From Ignavibacteriales bacterium (GTDB lineage: Bacteria; Bacteroidota; Ignavibacteria; Ignavibacteriales; Ignavibacteriaceae), in the NCBI GenBank assembly GCA_016714125.1, contig JADJNX010000011.1, positions 18,383-82,382 of the forward strand: a stretch of DNA of 64,000 bases. Reading direction: 5' to 3'. Made by a program: the position numbers and the translations under genes. The notes under the pieces were generated by a model. The model saw only the letters and a list, made by a program, of their open reading frames with translations. It searched no databases and was not told where the DNA came from. Positions 43,301 to 52,713 of the stretch are shown in pieces. Numbering within the stretch: the first letter of the stretch is position 1; each line of letters opens with the position of its first letter.

Positions 43301-46070
43301 TACTTCATCAAAAAAGATGCTGTTGTAGTAAGTGCCTATTTGCCAAAGTGTAAGTCCCGAACTGCCAAAAAATCCAATTGCTCCCTTATCGGGAATTTTA
43401 ACAAACTGTTCGCCAAACACATCCTGATTGTCAAAATGTGCCGTATAACAGGTAACACTTATAATAAGTGGCATTCTGCCGGCATTATTCAGAGTGTAGA
43501 TATCATTGTTAAGGAATGTCAAATCCCATTGATAACCACCACCATGCCCGTAGTAATTGGTGAGCGCAGCACCCTTATCAAAAGCACTTTTAATTTCCGG
43601 AGTTGAGCCCTGATAGGGTAACTCTGATGGATTGTTGGGGAATCTTATCACAATCGAAGCATCATAACCAAGCGGGTCAAGGAAATTTTGTTTTAACTTC
43701 AGTGACTCACGGTTAAACCCAAACTGGAGTTCATCATTTGCATCAATGCCTGATGATAACAACATCACAGTTTCGCGCCATTTTTTTCCATTGTCTGTTG
43801 GGTAGTTTTCAAGTTTATCAAGAAATGTCATTCCCTCTTCAACTGTCTCGATCGATATTCTTGATAAAGCCATATCGGGGGTTACCCCACTGCCCGTCAC
43901 CGCTGCAAAACCATTGTCACTTGCAGATTGTCCATATTGATACGAATGGAACGGTATGGAAGGAATATAATTCTCTCTGCTGTCAGGTGAAATTTTTCTG
44001 TAGTCATAACTCATATCACCAATTAGAGTCACATATAGAGGTGCAGGCCTTGCAAAGGAGTTAAACGCAAAGGCAAGAAAATCCCTGATTGCATAGGGAT
44101 CCATCATACCGTATGAAAATTCGTCATAAATTTCAAGCACATCGGCAATATAAACCCGAGGAGGTGTTGTACCACCGCCGATTGGTCTACTCCTTCTGTA
44201 TGTTGCAAGTCTTTCTGCAACGCTCCTGAATTTAGGATGTGTGATTATAATATAATCCGCACCGTTTGCGATGTCTCGAAGCCGTGAGGGTGTATCAACT
44301 CTGATGGAGTCAACAGATTTACCATAAAGTGAATCAACAGCGAAATACTCCGATGGAGAATACAGACTATCCTGGAACAATGCCAGCCCGGCAGGCGGCC
44401 CTGTCACTTGATTCTGGACATACACGACATTTTTTGCAGGAACATAAACACTCATGGATGGGGATGTCCACTGCCACATATAATATCTAACGTTTGTATT
44501 ATATCCTTCGGGACTTTTAAAGAAATAATGATCTCCGTGAGTCCTGTTCATTTTATAATACTCAAGCTCGATCCAATTTAATCTTGCTTCATCATTACCT
44601 CCGCCTGTGCAAACATCTCCATCGAGAATGATTTTAAGTTGGTTACCTGAAGAAACAATAATTATCGAATCATTAACCGATTGGAATGTTGTATCAAAAG
44701 TAAAAGCTTCCTGACCGTTCCACTTCCTCGCACCAATCAATCTGTCATTGCGAAAAATTGCACACTGTGAACATAATTACATGGAACAACTGTTGTTGTC
44801 AAACCGTGAAGATTAACTTTCACTCTTAAATAACGAATGTCAGGGTTAAGGTTCAGAGGGGCATCAAACCGCTGTACATACCCAATTTCCGGGGTTCCAT
44901 TTTTTGAAGTAAGTTTTTTCCAGTACCAGTAATCCCGGTTTTCATTTTGTGCCCAGCCAAGTCGTTCGTAGATTTCATCAGATTCCCAACGGATGGTTGC
45001 TTTTGTCGAACTCACTTCAGGTTGACTGACTGTCGGAAACCAATCTTTGGGGTATATCTTAATCCTGTTGAATCAGCTTCGTAAGAGAACCAAAAGATGT
45101 TCGATTTATAGTAAATGTTCATCTTAGTGTATGGTGACGGAGGGACACTGTCACCCACAAAAATAATGTAATCCCTTGGGCTGAATCTCGAATTTTCACT
45201 CACAATGGAAAGTGGCACCTCACCCTCGGTGGAAAAAATCTGTAATTTTTCAACCCGGATGTTCCGATCGGTTGGCATTCCTGCAGCCGCCAGCTCTTCA
45301 TAAGTGAGTTTATAAACATCTTTTTTATTCAAAAAGAGTTTAAAATATTGTTTATCCGGGTTGTACCAGTTGTTGGTTTGGACGGTGATCCCGTCTTTAA
45401 GATTTTTTTTCTCTCCAATCCAGTTTTTGGCTTCATCAAAGTTTAATACAGCATTTTGTAAAAATTCAACTGTTGCCACATCATCAACATTCTGAACAGT
45501 AAAACCGTCGCTATATTGAGTATTATAATCGACCCTCACAGTTATCGAATTGTATTTTACAATCTCTCTTGAAACAGGATTATATTGATAAGGAGAGAGG
45601 ATAACAGGCTGCACTTCGGCAAACCGGAATGAATATCGTCCCTCAAGTCGAGCCAGACCGTTAGGGAAATTTTGATCGGAATTGTAAACATCTTTATCAT
45701 AGAAAAGTTGATCAGGCTCAAATGTGAGCGAATCAATGAGGGTAAAAGGAAGAATAAAACGGTTTTCCGCTTTTCCCTTTTCTGAGGAGATAATTTGTAT
45801 TTTTGGGTTTGCGTTATAATTTATGCCAAGGGATACCGAGTATTCAGGAATTGTTGGCTCACCCGCTTTAATAAAATACATCCCATCACCGGAGAACCAT
45901 GTAAATTTCCTTCCGTTTACCATAGTATCTCTCATTTCTGCAAAATCCCTAAAATCAAACTTTATAATTGCATATTCTGCATTTTTTTCTAATATTTGAT
46001 ATTTTTGGGGTAGAGAATTGATTGTAAACAACAGAAGAAAGAATGATATTAATCCGACAATTCTGGGCAT
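40349..46070 (-). CDS. C25-family (gingipain/PorU-like) surface cysteine peptidase (several frameshifts)
   Basis: One gene of about 1900 residues read across five frame segments. Order: signal peptide; a propeptide-like beta-rich region; the caspase-fold peptidase with TNYYGHGGGYQ (catalytic His) and IISVTCYTAHFD (catalytic Cys); an Ig/CARDB-like module (LKLNMSNFG); FN3; and a C-terminal sorting-type domain beginning YNYPNPF. Breaks: a missing C at 45049-45052, a missing T (A on the plus strand) at 44753-44757, an extra T at 41839-41845, and a shift near 41530-41560. Each correction restores continuous sequence. PorU, the T9SS sortase, belongs to this family but is usually shorter (about 1160 residues in Porphyromonas), so I call family rather than function. 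Confidence 0.82.
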
Positions 46071-46156
46071 ATATTAACCATTGTTTGCATAAAATGAAAT
46101 TTAATTTACAACCAAATCATTCAGTAAAACAAGTGAAAAAATAGTAGTATTTAGGG

Positions 46157-47659
46157 TTAAAAATAAAGGAGACTTATTGAAGTATAAAAGTAGTTTTCGG
46201 GGAGAGGAGCATTAAAATTTCTTTTGTTCATAATATACCCCGCTTTAATGAATGTGTTGGCACCGGGACTATAAAAAAGTAAAAATTCAACAGTAGTGGT
46301 ATTTTGAAATTCACCCGCGAGGAACCAGGCATCTTCGGAGGAGAGTATATTTGTACTGATATAAAATGACCCGCCATGATTTTGCTGAATATTTCCCAAA
46401 TTATCATAAACATTTTCGCCGTGCCTGATATGTTTAATATCCATTGAGAATCGCAAACGGGGTGTAAACTGATAATCGACGTGGAAGTTTATCATCTCAG
46501 AATTGGGTTTAATGTCAATGCCCAAGGGGAAACTGTTATTGGTGTAAGCAAGGTTTTCACCTTTGCCGGGATGAGAAAATGTATATGGTCTCACAAAATA
46601 ATAAGTTAAACCCGCAGTTAATCTGTTTGCAAATTCCCGGGATGTAGAGAAGACTCCCATGAATGAAAAACGATTGTTAAATTTCTGGAATTTACCCGGC
46701 TGAAGAAACTCAAAATTAATATCGTCGAAAATCAAACTTCCTGTCAGTTCCATCCCATTAAAGGGTTTATATCGAACATCAAGTCCGATAAAAGAATTAT
46801 CAAGATCCTCCAGTGATCGTTGCGCCGATTCCCAAAACAAAAAGGGATTAAGATAGGCAAGGTCAACTCCCCTGTTGGAGTAGATCACAGATTGCCATAC
46901 TGACAATCTAAATCTTTTGGAAAAATTCACCGAAATTCTGTTTTGTGCAGTATATTTTTCTGCACGGTTTTTATTGTCACCCGAGATTGAATCACCCGGT
47001 GTAATAAATTGTGGAGTTATCAACCAACCAAAAATATCGTGTTCAACAAAAATCCCTCCCTCAGTACCATCAAAATGGTTTAAACCCGTTTTTCTGAAAG
47101 TGAATTTTTGACCAACAGTATTATCTATCGAGTTTACTTCCCGCGAACCATAGGCATTTCCATTCCAGGCAATTAAATATGCAGATAACCAGTTTTTATA
47201 ATTGAAGCGGGCAAAACCACCATAACGGAGATAAAACGCAGAGGTGTTTGAGTAAGAATCGTCACCGACTCCATGTGCTTTAAGATTAAGAATCGGATCC
47301 ATTGTAACGGAGTAATTTTCGCCTGAGTGTTTAAAGAGATGGGAAGGTTTTGTGGATGTTAAATAGTCTCCTAATTTGAACCCTTCACTTTTATTCTCCA
47401 ACAAAAACATTTCTTCATAAAAACTCAATTCCTCAACAAGTGAAACAGGAAGAGTGTTTTTCACTGCAAGTAGTTCGGATAGATTTTTTTTGATTTCAGT
47501 TTTGCTTTTGGGCAAAATGGCATCATCATAATAGGGGATGAAACCGGCTACTGAGGCTCTTCGAAGAAATGAATAAACGGGGTGTTCAGAATTTACTGGT
47601 TCAGACTGTGCAAAAATGGATGAGATGAAAAGAAAGGTTAACAGGATTACCTTTTTCAA
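46157..47659 (-). CDS. Wzi-like outer-membrane capsule assembly protein
   Basis: A 500-residue protein with a signal peptide (ISSIFAQ). After an alpha-helical start (YSFLRRASVAGFIPYYDDAILP), the long alternating beta pattern with aromatic girdles fits an 18-strand Wzi-type barrel. The family holds capsular polysaccharide at the surface. It follows a sugar transferase gene three bases upstream, which supports an envelope-glycan role. Confidence 0.75.
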   Translation of the reverse strand: MKKVILLTFLFISSIFAQSEPVNSEHPVYSFLRRASVAGFIPYYDDAILPKSKTEIKKNLSELLAVKNTLPVSLVEELSFYEEMFLLENKSEGFKLGDYLTSTKPSHLFKHSGENYSVTMDPILNLKAHGVGDDSYSNTSAFYLRYGGFARFNYKNWLSAYLIAWNGNAYGSREVNSIDNTVGQKFTFRKTGLNHFDGTEGGIFVEHDIFGWLITPQFITPGDSISGDNKNRAEKYTAQNRISVNFSKRFRLSVWQSVIYSNRGVDLAYLNPFLFWESAQRSLEDLDNSFIGLDVRYKPFNGMELTGSLIFDDINFEFLQPGKFQKFNNRFSFMGVFSTSREFANRLTAGLTYYFVRPYTFSHPGKGENLAYTNNSFPLGIDIKPNSEMINFHVDYQFTPRLRFSMDIKHIRHGENVYDNLGNIQQNHGGSFYISTNILSSEDAWFLAGEFQNTTTVEFLLFYSPGANTFIKAGYIMNKRNFNAPLPENYFYTSISLLYF

Positions 47660-47662
47660 CTA

Positions 47663-48376
47663 CTATACATTTCCTTCGTTTGTTATTACCACCTTGGGGG
47701 TGCGAAGAACTATTCTGAGATCAGACCAGAAAGTTGCATCTTTATAGTATGCAATTTCCATAACAACTCTCTCTTCAGGGGAAAGTGTTTGTCTTCCGTT
47801 TATTTGTGAAATGCCGGTGATTCCGGGCTTGAAGTTGAATACTTCTCTTTGATCGAGTGAAAATTGATCAGTAATTTTGGTAAGCTCAGGGCGTGGACCC
47901 ACGATGCTCATGTCGCCTTTAAGGACATTAATGGCTTGAGGGATTTCATCGATGGACATGCGGCGTAATATTTTACCAACTCTCGTAAGACGCGGATCAT
48001 CTTTCTGTGTAAAATCGGGACCTAACTGTTCGGCGCCATCTATCATTCCACGAAGTTTGATCATTTTAAACGGCTTTCCGCCAAGACCGGTCCGGTCCTG
48101 GATGAAGAAGGCATCGCCTTTCGATTCAATTTTTATTGCTATTACAGAGATAAGCAATATAGGCGACGATAGAATAAGTGCAAGGCTGCTCAGAATTACA
48201 TCTGTTAGCCTTTTTATAAAACTTCCGTATCTTCCCATAGGGTTGTCAATATCTTCACCGTGCCAATTACTTCTTAAGCTATCTTGCAAATCGGCTTTTT
48301 GATCTCCGTTAGTTATCTCAATTTTGTAACCTTCAAAACTAATATTTTTTTCGATTTTATCAAAACTAATAAGCAT
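47663..48376 (-). CDS. Undecaprenyl-phosphate sugar phosphotransferase (bacterial sugar transferase)
   Basis: The C-terminal 200 residues are the WcaJ/WbaP-type initiating transferase domain: KRLTDVILSSLALILSSP membrane re-entrant helix, KPFKMIKLRGM, DEIPQAINVLKGDMSIVGPRP and GITGISQINGR. It loads the first sugar-phosphate on undecaprenyl phosphate. The N-terminal multispan region of large family members is absent. I start at ATG 48376; an in-frame GTG at 48415 would also be possible. Confidence 0.85.
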   Translation of the reverse strand: MLISFDKIEKNISFEGYKIEITNGDQKADLQDSLRSNWHGEDIDNPMGRYGSFIKRLTDVILSSLALILSSPILLISVIAIKIESKGDAFFIQDRTGLGGKPFKMIKLRGMIDGAEQLGPDFTQKDDPRLTRVGKILRRMSIDEIPQAINVLKGDMSIVGPRPELTKITDQFSLDQREVFNFKPGITGISQINGRQTLSPEERVVMEIAYYKDATFWSDLRIVLRTPKVVITNEGNV

Positions 48377-48418
48377 CAAAATCAATATTAATTTACAATC
48401 TACGACAGGGCTCACATG

Positions 48419-49111
48419 TTAAAGGTCACCCGTCACAGGCCTGAGAACTATCTCCTCTGCCACCATATTCCCCTGATCGGTTAATAACTTCACAACCAAC
48501 TCTGCTATATCTGCCGGTTTCATCATCCGCTCACCGTGCTTATTTCTTACCTTTTCGTCCCAAATGGGGGTTTCCGTAGCTCCCGGAAGGACATCAATGA
48601 CCTTTATGTTGTGCTCCCTTACCTCTTCTCTAAGAACTCGGCTGTATTGAAGAAGCCCTGCTTTTGATGCGGAATAGATGCTGCTCCCTTTCAGAACTTT
48701 TATTGCAGCTACTGACGATATATTCAGGATTGTTCCCGACTTTCGAGTTATCATCGCAGGTAAAACAGAATGAATTGCATACACCGAACCCAGAAGGTTG
48801 GTTTTGATGATCCCTTCAAACTCTTCTATAGAAGTTTCCGCAGCGTATTTGAATGCAGTTATCCCAGCAGAATTAACAAGAGCATCCGGTGCATCATCAC
48901 TAAATGTCGTTTTATAAAATTCTTCTACTGACTTGGAATGAGCAACATCACATTGAGATATTGTCAATGACCCTGAGGCCATCACATCTTTCAGCTGTTC
49001 CAGATTTTTAATACTCCTCGAAGTTGCCACTACTGTGTGCCCCATTACCAGAGCTTGTTTTACGATAGCCTTCCCTATTCCCGAGGATGCACCCGAAACC
49101 CATATTCTCAT
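48419..49111 (-). CDS. Short-chain dehydrogenase, probable sepiapterin reductase
   Basis: A 230-residue SDR: glycine-rich GASSGIG, NSAG, catalytic Ser in NISSVAA, and YSASK with the catalytic Tyr-Lys. The ending EEIVLRPVTGDL resembles, from memory, the end of the sepiapterin reductase of Chlorobium tepidum, and the LPGATETPIW segment is similarly placed. Its start shares one base with the folE stop (TAATG), and the pterin synthase lies just upstream. It therefore probably reduces 6-pyruvoyl-tetrahydropterin or sepiapterin to tetrahydrobiopterin. A plain oxidoreductase with another substrate remains possible. Confidence 0.72.
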   Translation of the reverse strand: MRIWVSGASSGIGKAIVKQALVMGHTVVATSRSIKNLEQLKDVMASGSLTISQCDVAHSKSVEEFYKTTFSDDAPDALVNSAGITAFKYAAETSIEEFEGIIKTNLLGSVYAIHSVLPAMITRKSGTILNISSVAAIKVLKGSSIYSASKAGLLQYSRVLREEVREHNIKVIDVLPGATETPIWDEKVRNKHGERMMKPADIAELVVKLLTDQGNMVAEEIVLRPVTGDL

Positions 49112-49686
49112 TATATCAACCTGTTATCATTTGCTCTTATCAAACTCAGGAATTCAACTCTCGTTTTGGGGTCGGTCTTAAAAACGCCATGCATCGATGA
49201 AGATGTTGTAGAAGAGTTCTGCTTTTCAACACCGCGCATCATCATACACATGTGGTAAGCTTCCGACACAACAGCCACCCCTTTTGGTTTTAGGTGTTCA
49301 TTGATCGTATCAGCAATCTCTTTAGTCATTCTCTCCTGAACCTGTAAACGGCGGGCAAATACTTCAACAATTCTCGGTAATTTGCTTAGTCCAACAATTT
49401 TACCATCAGGGATGTAGGCAATATGCACTTTCCCAAAAAACGGTAACATATGATGTTCACACATACTGTAAAAATCGATGTTTCTTACCAGTACCATTTC
49501 ATCATAATCTTCTGAAAAAATAGCACCATTCAAGACCTTTGTAATATCTTTGTTGTAGCCTGAAGTCAGGTATTCATATGCTTTTGCCACTCTCTTTGGT
49601 GTTTTTAAAAGCCCTTCCCTTTCAGGATCTTCGCCAATCTCCGTTAATATCGTCTCAACCAGTCCTTGTACTTTTTCAATATCCAC
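49111..49686 (-). CDS. folE: GTP cyclohydrolase I
   Basis: A 191-residue enzyme making 7,8-dihydroneopterin triphosphate from GTP. Motifs: EDPEREGLLKTPKRV, the zinc site SMCEHHMLPF with the third ligand in YHMCMMMRG, and GLSKLPRIVEVFARRLQ. Length and motifs are those of a complete type IA enzyme. It sits in a five-gene run with the pterin synthase and phenylalanine hydroxylase, so biopterin rather than only folate synthesis is its likely output. Confidence 0.95.
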   Translation of the reverse strand: MDIEKVQGLVETILTEIGEDPEREGLLKTPKRVAKAYEYLTSGYNKDITKVLNGAIFSEDYDEMVLVRNIDFYSMCEHHMLPFFGKVHIAYIPDGKIVGLSKLPRIVEVFARRLQVQERMTKEIADTINEHLKPKGVAVVSEAYHMCMMMRGVEKQNSSTTSSSMHGVFKTDPKTRVEFLSLIRANDNRLI

Positions 49687-49688
49687 AA

Positions 49689-50105
49689 TTATTCTCCAAA
49701 ATATTCAACATAGTTATTCTCAGTTTCCGATAGCCTGATTTTGTAGAGCCTCCCGTTGGGGATTTTATCCACAAGTTGCTCCCAAATTTTCACTGCTATA
49801 TTTTCAGCCGTCGGAATTACATCCTTCATAAAATCAACATCAAGATTTAAGTGTTTGTGATCCACTTTCCTGATTACATTTTCGATTATAATCTTTTTTA
49901 AGACCTTCAGATCGATCACATACCCTGTTCGCTCATCGATTTCACCCTCAACAACAACCTCAAGCACATAATTATGTCCGTGCCCGTGGTAGTTATTACA
50001 TTTGTCGTACACCAGTTCATTTTCATCGTCGGTGAAAGCCGGGTTATAAAGACGGTGAGCAGAGGAAAAAACCTCTCTTCTTGTAACAAATATTCTTTTT
50101 GCCAT
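49689..50105 (-). CDS. 6-pyruvoyl-tetrahydropterin synthase
   Basis: A 138-residue T-fold enzyme with the zinc histidines SSAHRL and YHGHGHNY and the acid-base pair in VDHKHLN. The motif DKCNNYHGHGHNY carries the catalytic Cys in the eukaryotic PTPS style rather than the shorter CxxxHGH of QueD. Only two bases separate it from folE, and the SDR follows, so conversion of dihydroneopterin triphosphate to 6-pyruvoyl-tetrahydropterin is the likely reaction. QueD-type 6-carboxy-tetrahydropterin synthesis for queuosine is the alternative. Confidence 0.85.
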   Translation of the reverse strand: MAKRIFVTRREVFSSAHRLYNPAFTDDENELVYDKCNNYHGHGHNYVLEVVVEGEIDERTGYVIDLKVLKKIIIENVIRKVDHKHLNLDVDFMKDVIPTAENIAVKIWEQLVDKIPNGRLYKIRLSETENNYVEYFGE

Positions 50106-50111
50106 CGCGAA

Positions 50112-50567
50112 TTAACTCAATGCTTTCTTTACTTCTTCCGTGTGTCCGTCAACTTTTACTTTCGAAAAAACATTTTTGATAAAACCTTTTTCATCTACAA
50201 TAAATGTCGTTCGTTCAACTCCCATATACTTCCTGCCGTACATGCTTTTTTCTTTCCAAACACCGTAGTTTTCGAGCATACCCTTGGTTTCATCACTAAG
50301 CAGTGTAAAATTCAGGCTATATTTATCAACAAACTTCTTGTGCGATTTAACAGGATCACCGCTTACTCCAACTATTTTAGCATTTATTCCTTCAAAAATT
50401 GAAAGTTCATCTCTAAAACTACAGGCTTCTTTGGTACATCCACTCGTATCGTCTTTTGGATAAAAGTAGAGAACAAGTTTTTTTCCTTCAAAATCAGATA
50501 ATTTAACAATATTTCCATCCTGATCGGGTAACTCAAACCAGGGTGCTTTATCTCCGGGATTTAACAT
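50112..50567 (-). CDS. bcp: Thioredoxin-dependent peroxiredoxin (Bcp/PrxQ)
   Basis: A 151-residue peroxiredoxin with the peroxidatic and resolving cysteines of the PrxQ type at Cys44 and Cys49 (TSGCTKEACSFRD) and the start NPGDKAPWFEL. It reduces hydrogen peroxide and organic peroxides. It lies between the phenylalanine hydroxylase and the pterin synthase genes, a sensible partner for pterin chemistry that generates peroxide; that link is inference. Confidence 0.93.
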   Translation of the reverse strand: MLNPGDKAPWFELPDQDGNIVKLSDFEGKKLVLYFYPKDDTSGCTKEACSFRDELSIFEGINAKIVGVSGDPVKSHKKFVDKYSLNFTLLSDETKGMLENYGVWKEKSMYGRKYMGVERTTFIVDEKGFIKNVFSKVKVDGHTEEVKKALS

Positions 50568-50623
50568 TTTTTATTTCTCCAAATATTTGTTCTAATTAAA
50601 TGTTACAACATTGTTTTTTGGAA

Positions 50624-51442
50624 TTAGTTCAATATCCCCTCTTTTTTAGCCCAGTAGTTAAAACCGTCTTCGAGCTGTTCAAAAGAATTTATGGAGAATA
50701 ATATTGGCTGTAAGTGCCAAACTTCATATTCCTGAGATGTGATTTTGTAGGGGTCAAAATCGATCACCTGCACCTCACTTCCAAGTGCGTGATCAACTTC
50801 TTTAAATGATGAAACTATTCCCGCTCCATAAATCCTTCTACCGGCGGAATTTGTAATCAAACCAAATTCAACCGTGAACCAGTGGAATCTTTCAAGGAAT
50901 ATCTGTTGTTCTCCTTTAGCCACAAGAGCTGCTTCACCAAATTTTTGATAAAAATTTGCAAAATTTGGATTGGTTAAAAGAGGCATGTGCCCAAATATGT
51001 CGTGGAAACAGTCTGGTGCAGGAGTGTAGTCAATTTCGTGCCTGCCACGAACATAATCAGTTGAAGGGAAAATTCTGTCACGGAGGAGATTAAAAAAGTT
51101 TTGTGCCTGAATAAGTCCCGGAACTCTGCCAACGCGCCACCCGGTGGAGTCACTAAGAACACTGCTTAGTTTTTTTAATGAAGGTATTTCCTTTTCCGAA
51201 AACCCCATTAATTCAACTCCTTTGATGTATTCATCACAAACTCTTCCTTCAAGCAGTCCGGTTTGGCGATTAAAAAGATAGCCCCAAACATCGTTTTCCT
51301 CTTTGGAATATTGCGGCGTAACAATCTCGTCACCAACAGGAGGTAGTGAATCCAGGGTCTGGGGAATACATCTTGGATCTATCCCCTCTTCGGCAGCTTT
51401 TTCATAGGCTCCGGTTACTTTTTTTTCTTCTCTCTCCATCAT
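50624..51442 (-). CDS. phhA: Phenylalanine 4-hydroxylase
   Basis: A 272-residue monomeric aromatic amino acid hydroxylase that uses tetrahydrobiopterin and O2 to turn Phe into Tyr. The iron ligands are His147 and His152 in PDCFHDIFGHMPLL and Glu192 in FTVEFGL, spaced 5 and 40 as in the family. There is no regulatory ACT domain. The cofactor pathway (folE, PTPS, SDR) lies immediately downstream in the same run; no pterin-4a-carbinolamine dehydratase (PhhB) is in the window. Confidence 0.93.
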   Translation of the reverse strand: MMEREEKKVTGAYEKAAEEGIDPRCIPQTLDSLPPVGDEIVTPQYSKEENDVWGYLFNRQTGLLEGRVCDEYIKGVELMGFSEKEIPSLKKLSSVLSDSTGWRVGRVPGLIQAQNFFNLLRDRIFPSTDYVRGRHEIDYTPAPDCFHDIFGHMPLLTNPNFANFYQKFGEAALVAKGEQQIFLERFHWFTVEFGLITNSAGRRIYGAGIVSSFKEVDHALGSEVQVIDFDPYKITSQEYEVWHLQPILFSINSFEQLEDGFNYWAKKEGILN

Positions 51443-51473
51443 GTATCTCTTCTCCGTATGTTTTTTGGGTCTC

Positions 51474-52430
51474 TTAATTACTCATCTCGAGCATTTTCTC
51501 AAGAGGTCTTAAGGCTTTAACTCTGATAACTTCCGGCATCGTAATTTCCGGGGAACGGTTTACCATACACTTATATAATTTTTCAATTGTGTTCAATTTC
51601 ATGTAGGGACAATTGTTGCAATTGCATGAATCTTCCTCTCCGGGCGCAGGAATAAACTTTTTCCCGGGCATATATTTTTCCATCTGATAAATTATTCCCG
51701 GTTCAGTGGCAACAATATATTCGGTTGAAGGATCGGACTGAACAAATTTTAATAATGCAGAAGTTGATCCTATAAAAAAGGCTTTCTCAAGGAGATGATC
51801 TTCACATTCTGGATGTGCTATTAGTTTTGCCTTTGGATTAAGGTGCATCAACTCAAGGATTTTTCTGTCACTGAATGTCTCATGAACAATGCAAGAGCCT
51901 TCCCAAAGAACCATGTCCCGTCCCGTTTTACTTGCTATGTATTTGCCGAGATTCTTATCGGGAGCAAAGATTATTGGCTGGTCTTCAGGAATCTGTCTCA
52001 CAATTTTTTCAGCATTACTCGAAGTTACGATAATGTCGCTTAATGCCTTTATTTCAGAGGAACAATTTATGTAACTAAGTACCAGGTGATCAGGATATTT
52101 ATTTTTAAATTCGGTAAATTTGTCGGCAGGACAACTGTCTGCAAGTGAACAACCGGCATCCATATCGGGTAGTAATATCAGTTTATCGGGATTGAGTATC
52201 TTGGCAGTCTCTGCCATAAAATGGACACCACAAAATACGATAACATCTGCTTTCGATTCCTTCGCTTTTCTGGCAAGTTCGAGGCTGTCCCCAATAAAAT
52301 CAGCAAGTTCCTGAATATCGCCTGTCTGGTAGTAATGTGCCAGAATAACAGCGTTCATCTCCTCCTTAAGACGGATGATTTCCCTCTCATAATCGATAGA
52401 GGATTTGCTTCCAATTAGCTCTTTAATCAT
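51474..52430 (-). CDS. nadA: Quinolinate synthase
   Basis: A 318-residue iron-sulfur enzyme making quinolinate from iminoaspartate and dihydroxyacetone phosphate. It starts with AVILAHYYQTGDIQELAD and has GVHFMAETAK, EGSCIVHE and the C-terminal cluster motif CNCNNCPYM. It is complete at normal length. It is the most upstream gene of the run to 34.5 kb and lies 32 bases before phhA; nadB and nadC are not here. Confidence 0.94.
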   Translation of the reverse strand: MIKELIGSKSSIDYEREIIRLKEEMNAVILAHYYQTGDIQELADFIGDSLELARKAKESKADVIVFCGVHFMAETAKILNPDKLILLPDMDAGCSLADSCPADKFTEFKNKYPDHLVLSYINCSSEIKALSDIIVTSSNAEKIVRQIPEDQPIIFAPDKNLGKYIASKTGRDMVLWEGSCIVHETFSDRKILELMHLNPKAKLIAHPECEDHLLEKAFFIGSTSALLKFVQSDPSTEYIVATEPGIIYQMEKYMPGKKFIPAPGEEDSCNCNNCPYMKLNTIEKLYKCMVNRSPEITMPEVIRVKALRPLEKMLEMSN

Positions 52431-52531
52431 GAACAGTTTCTCGTATTTCTCATTTTTGAAAATTTTTTCTCTGTATCGGAAATTTATAGATATTTTGCTT
52501 AATAATATATGCAGTAGTAAATGTTTTTATT

Positions 52532-52547
52532 TGGCACGATAATTGAA
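52532..52547 (+). promoter_or_regulatory. Near-match sigma-54-type site
   Basis: TGGCACGATAATTGAA keeps the full -24 block (TGGCACG) but has GA where GC is invariant at -12. It lies about 165 bases before the T9SS deacetylase-like gene at 52714. Confidence 0.3.
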
Positions 52548-52601
52548 TAATTTGGTGCTGGATGAGATGTTCTTAAAACCCTCCTTATAGTAACACACAA
52601 T

Positions 52602-52635
52602 TACTGCCGAAAATGCGCCCTCTTTTTCGGCAGTA
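52602..52635. other. Perfect 12-base inverted repeat (hairpin)
   Basis: The arms TACTGCCGAAAA and TTTTCGGCAGTA flank a ten-base loop in the leader before 52714. It has no good T-tract, so it is a poor terminator. It could be a leader structure, a protein-binding site or a terminator for the divergent side. Confidence 0.5.
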
Positions 52636-52713
52636 CCTCTTTTAAACCGGTTTTACTGTAATTTAAGTTTCGTAAATTTAATAAGTCTTTTGCAAAAAAT
52701 TTGATTGACCAGC

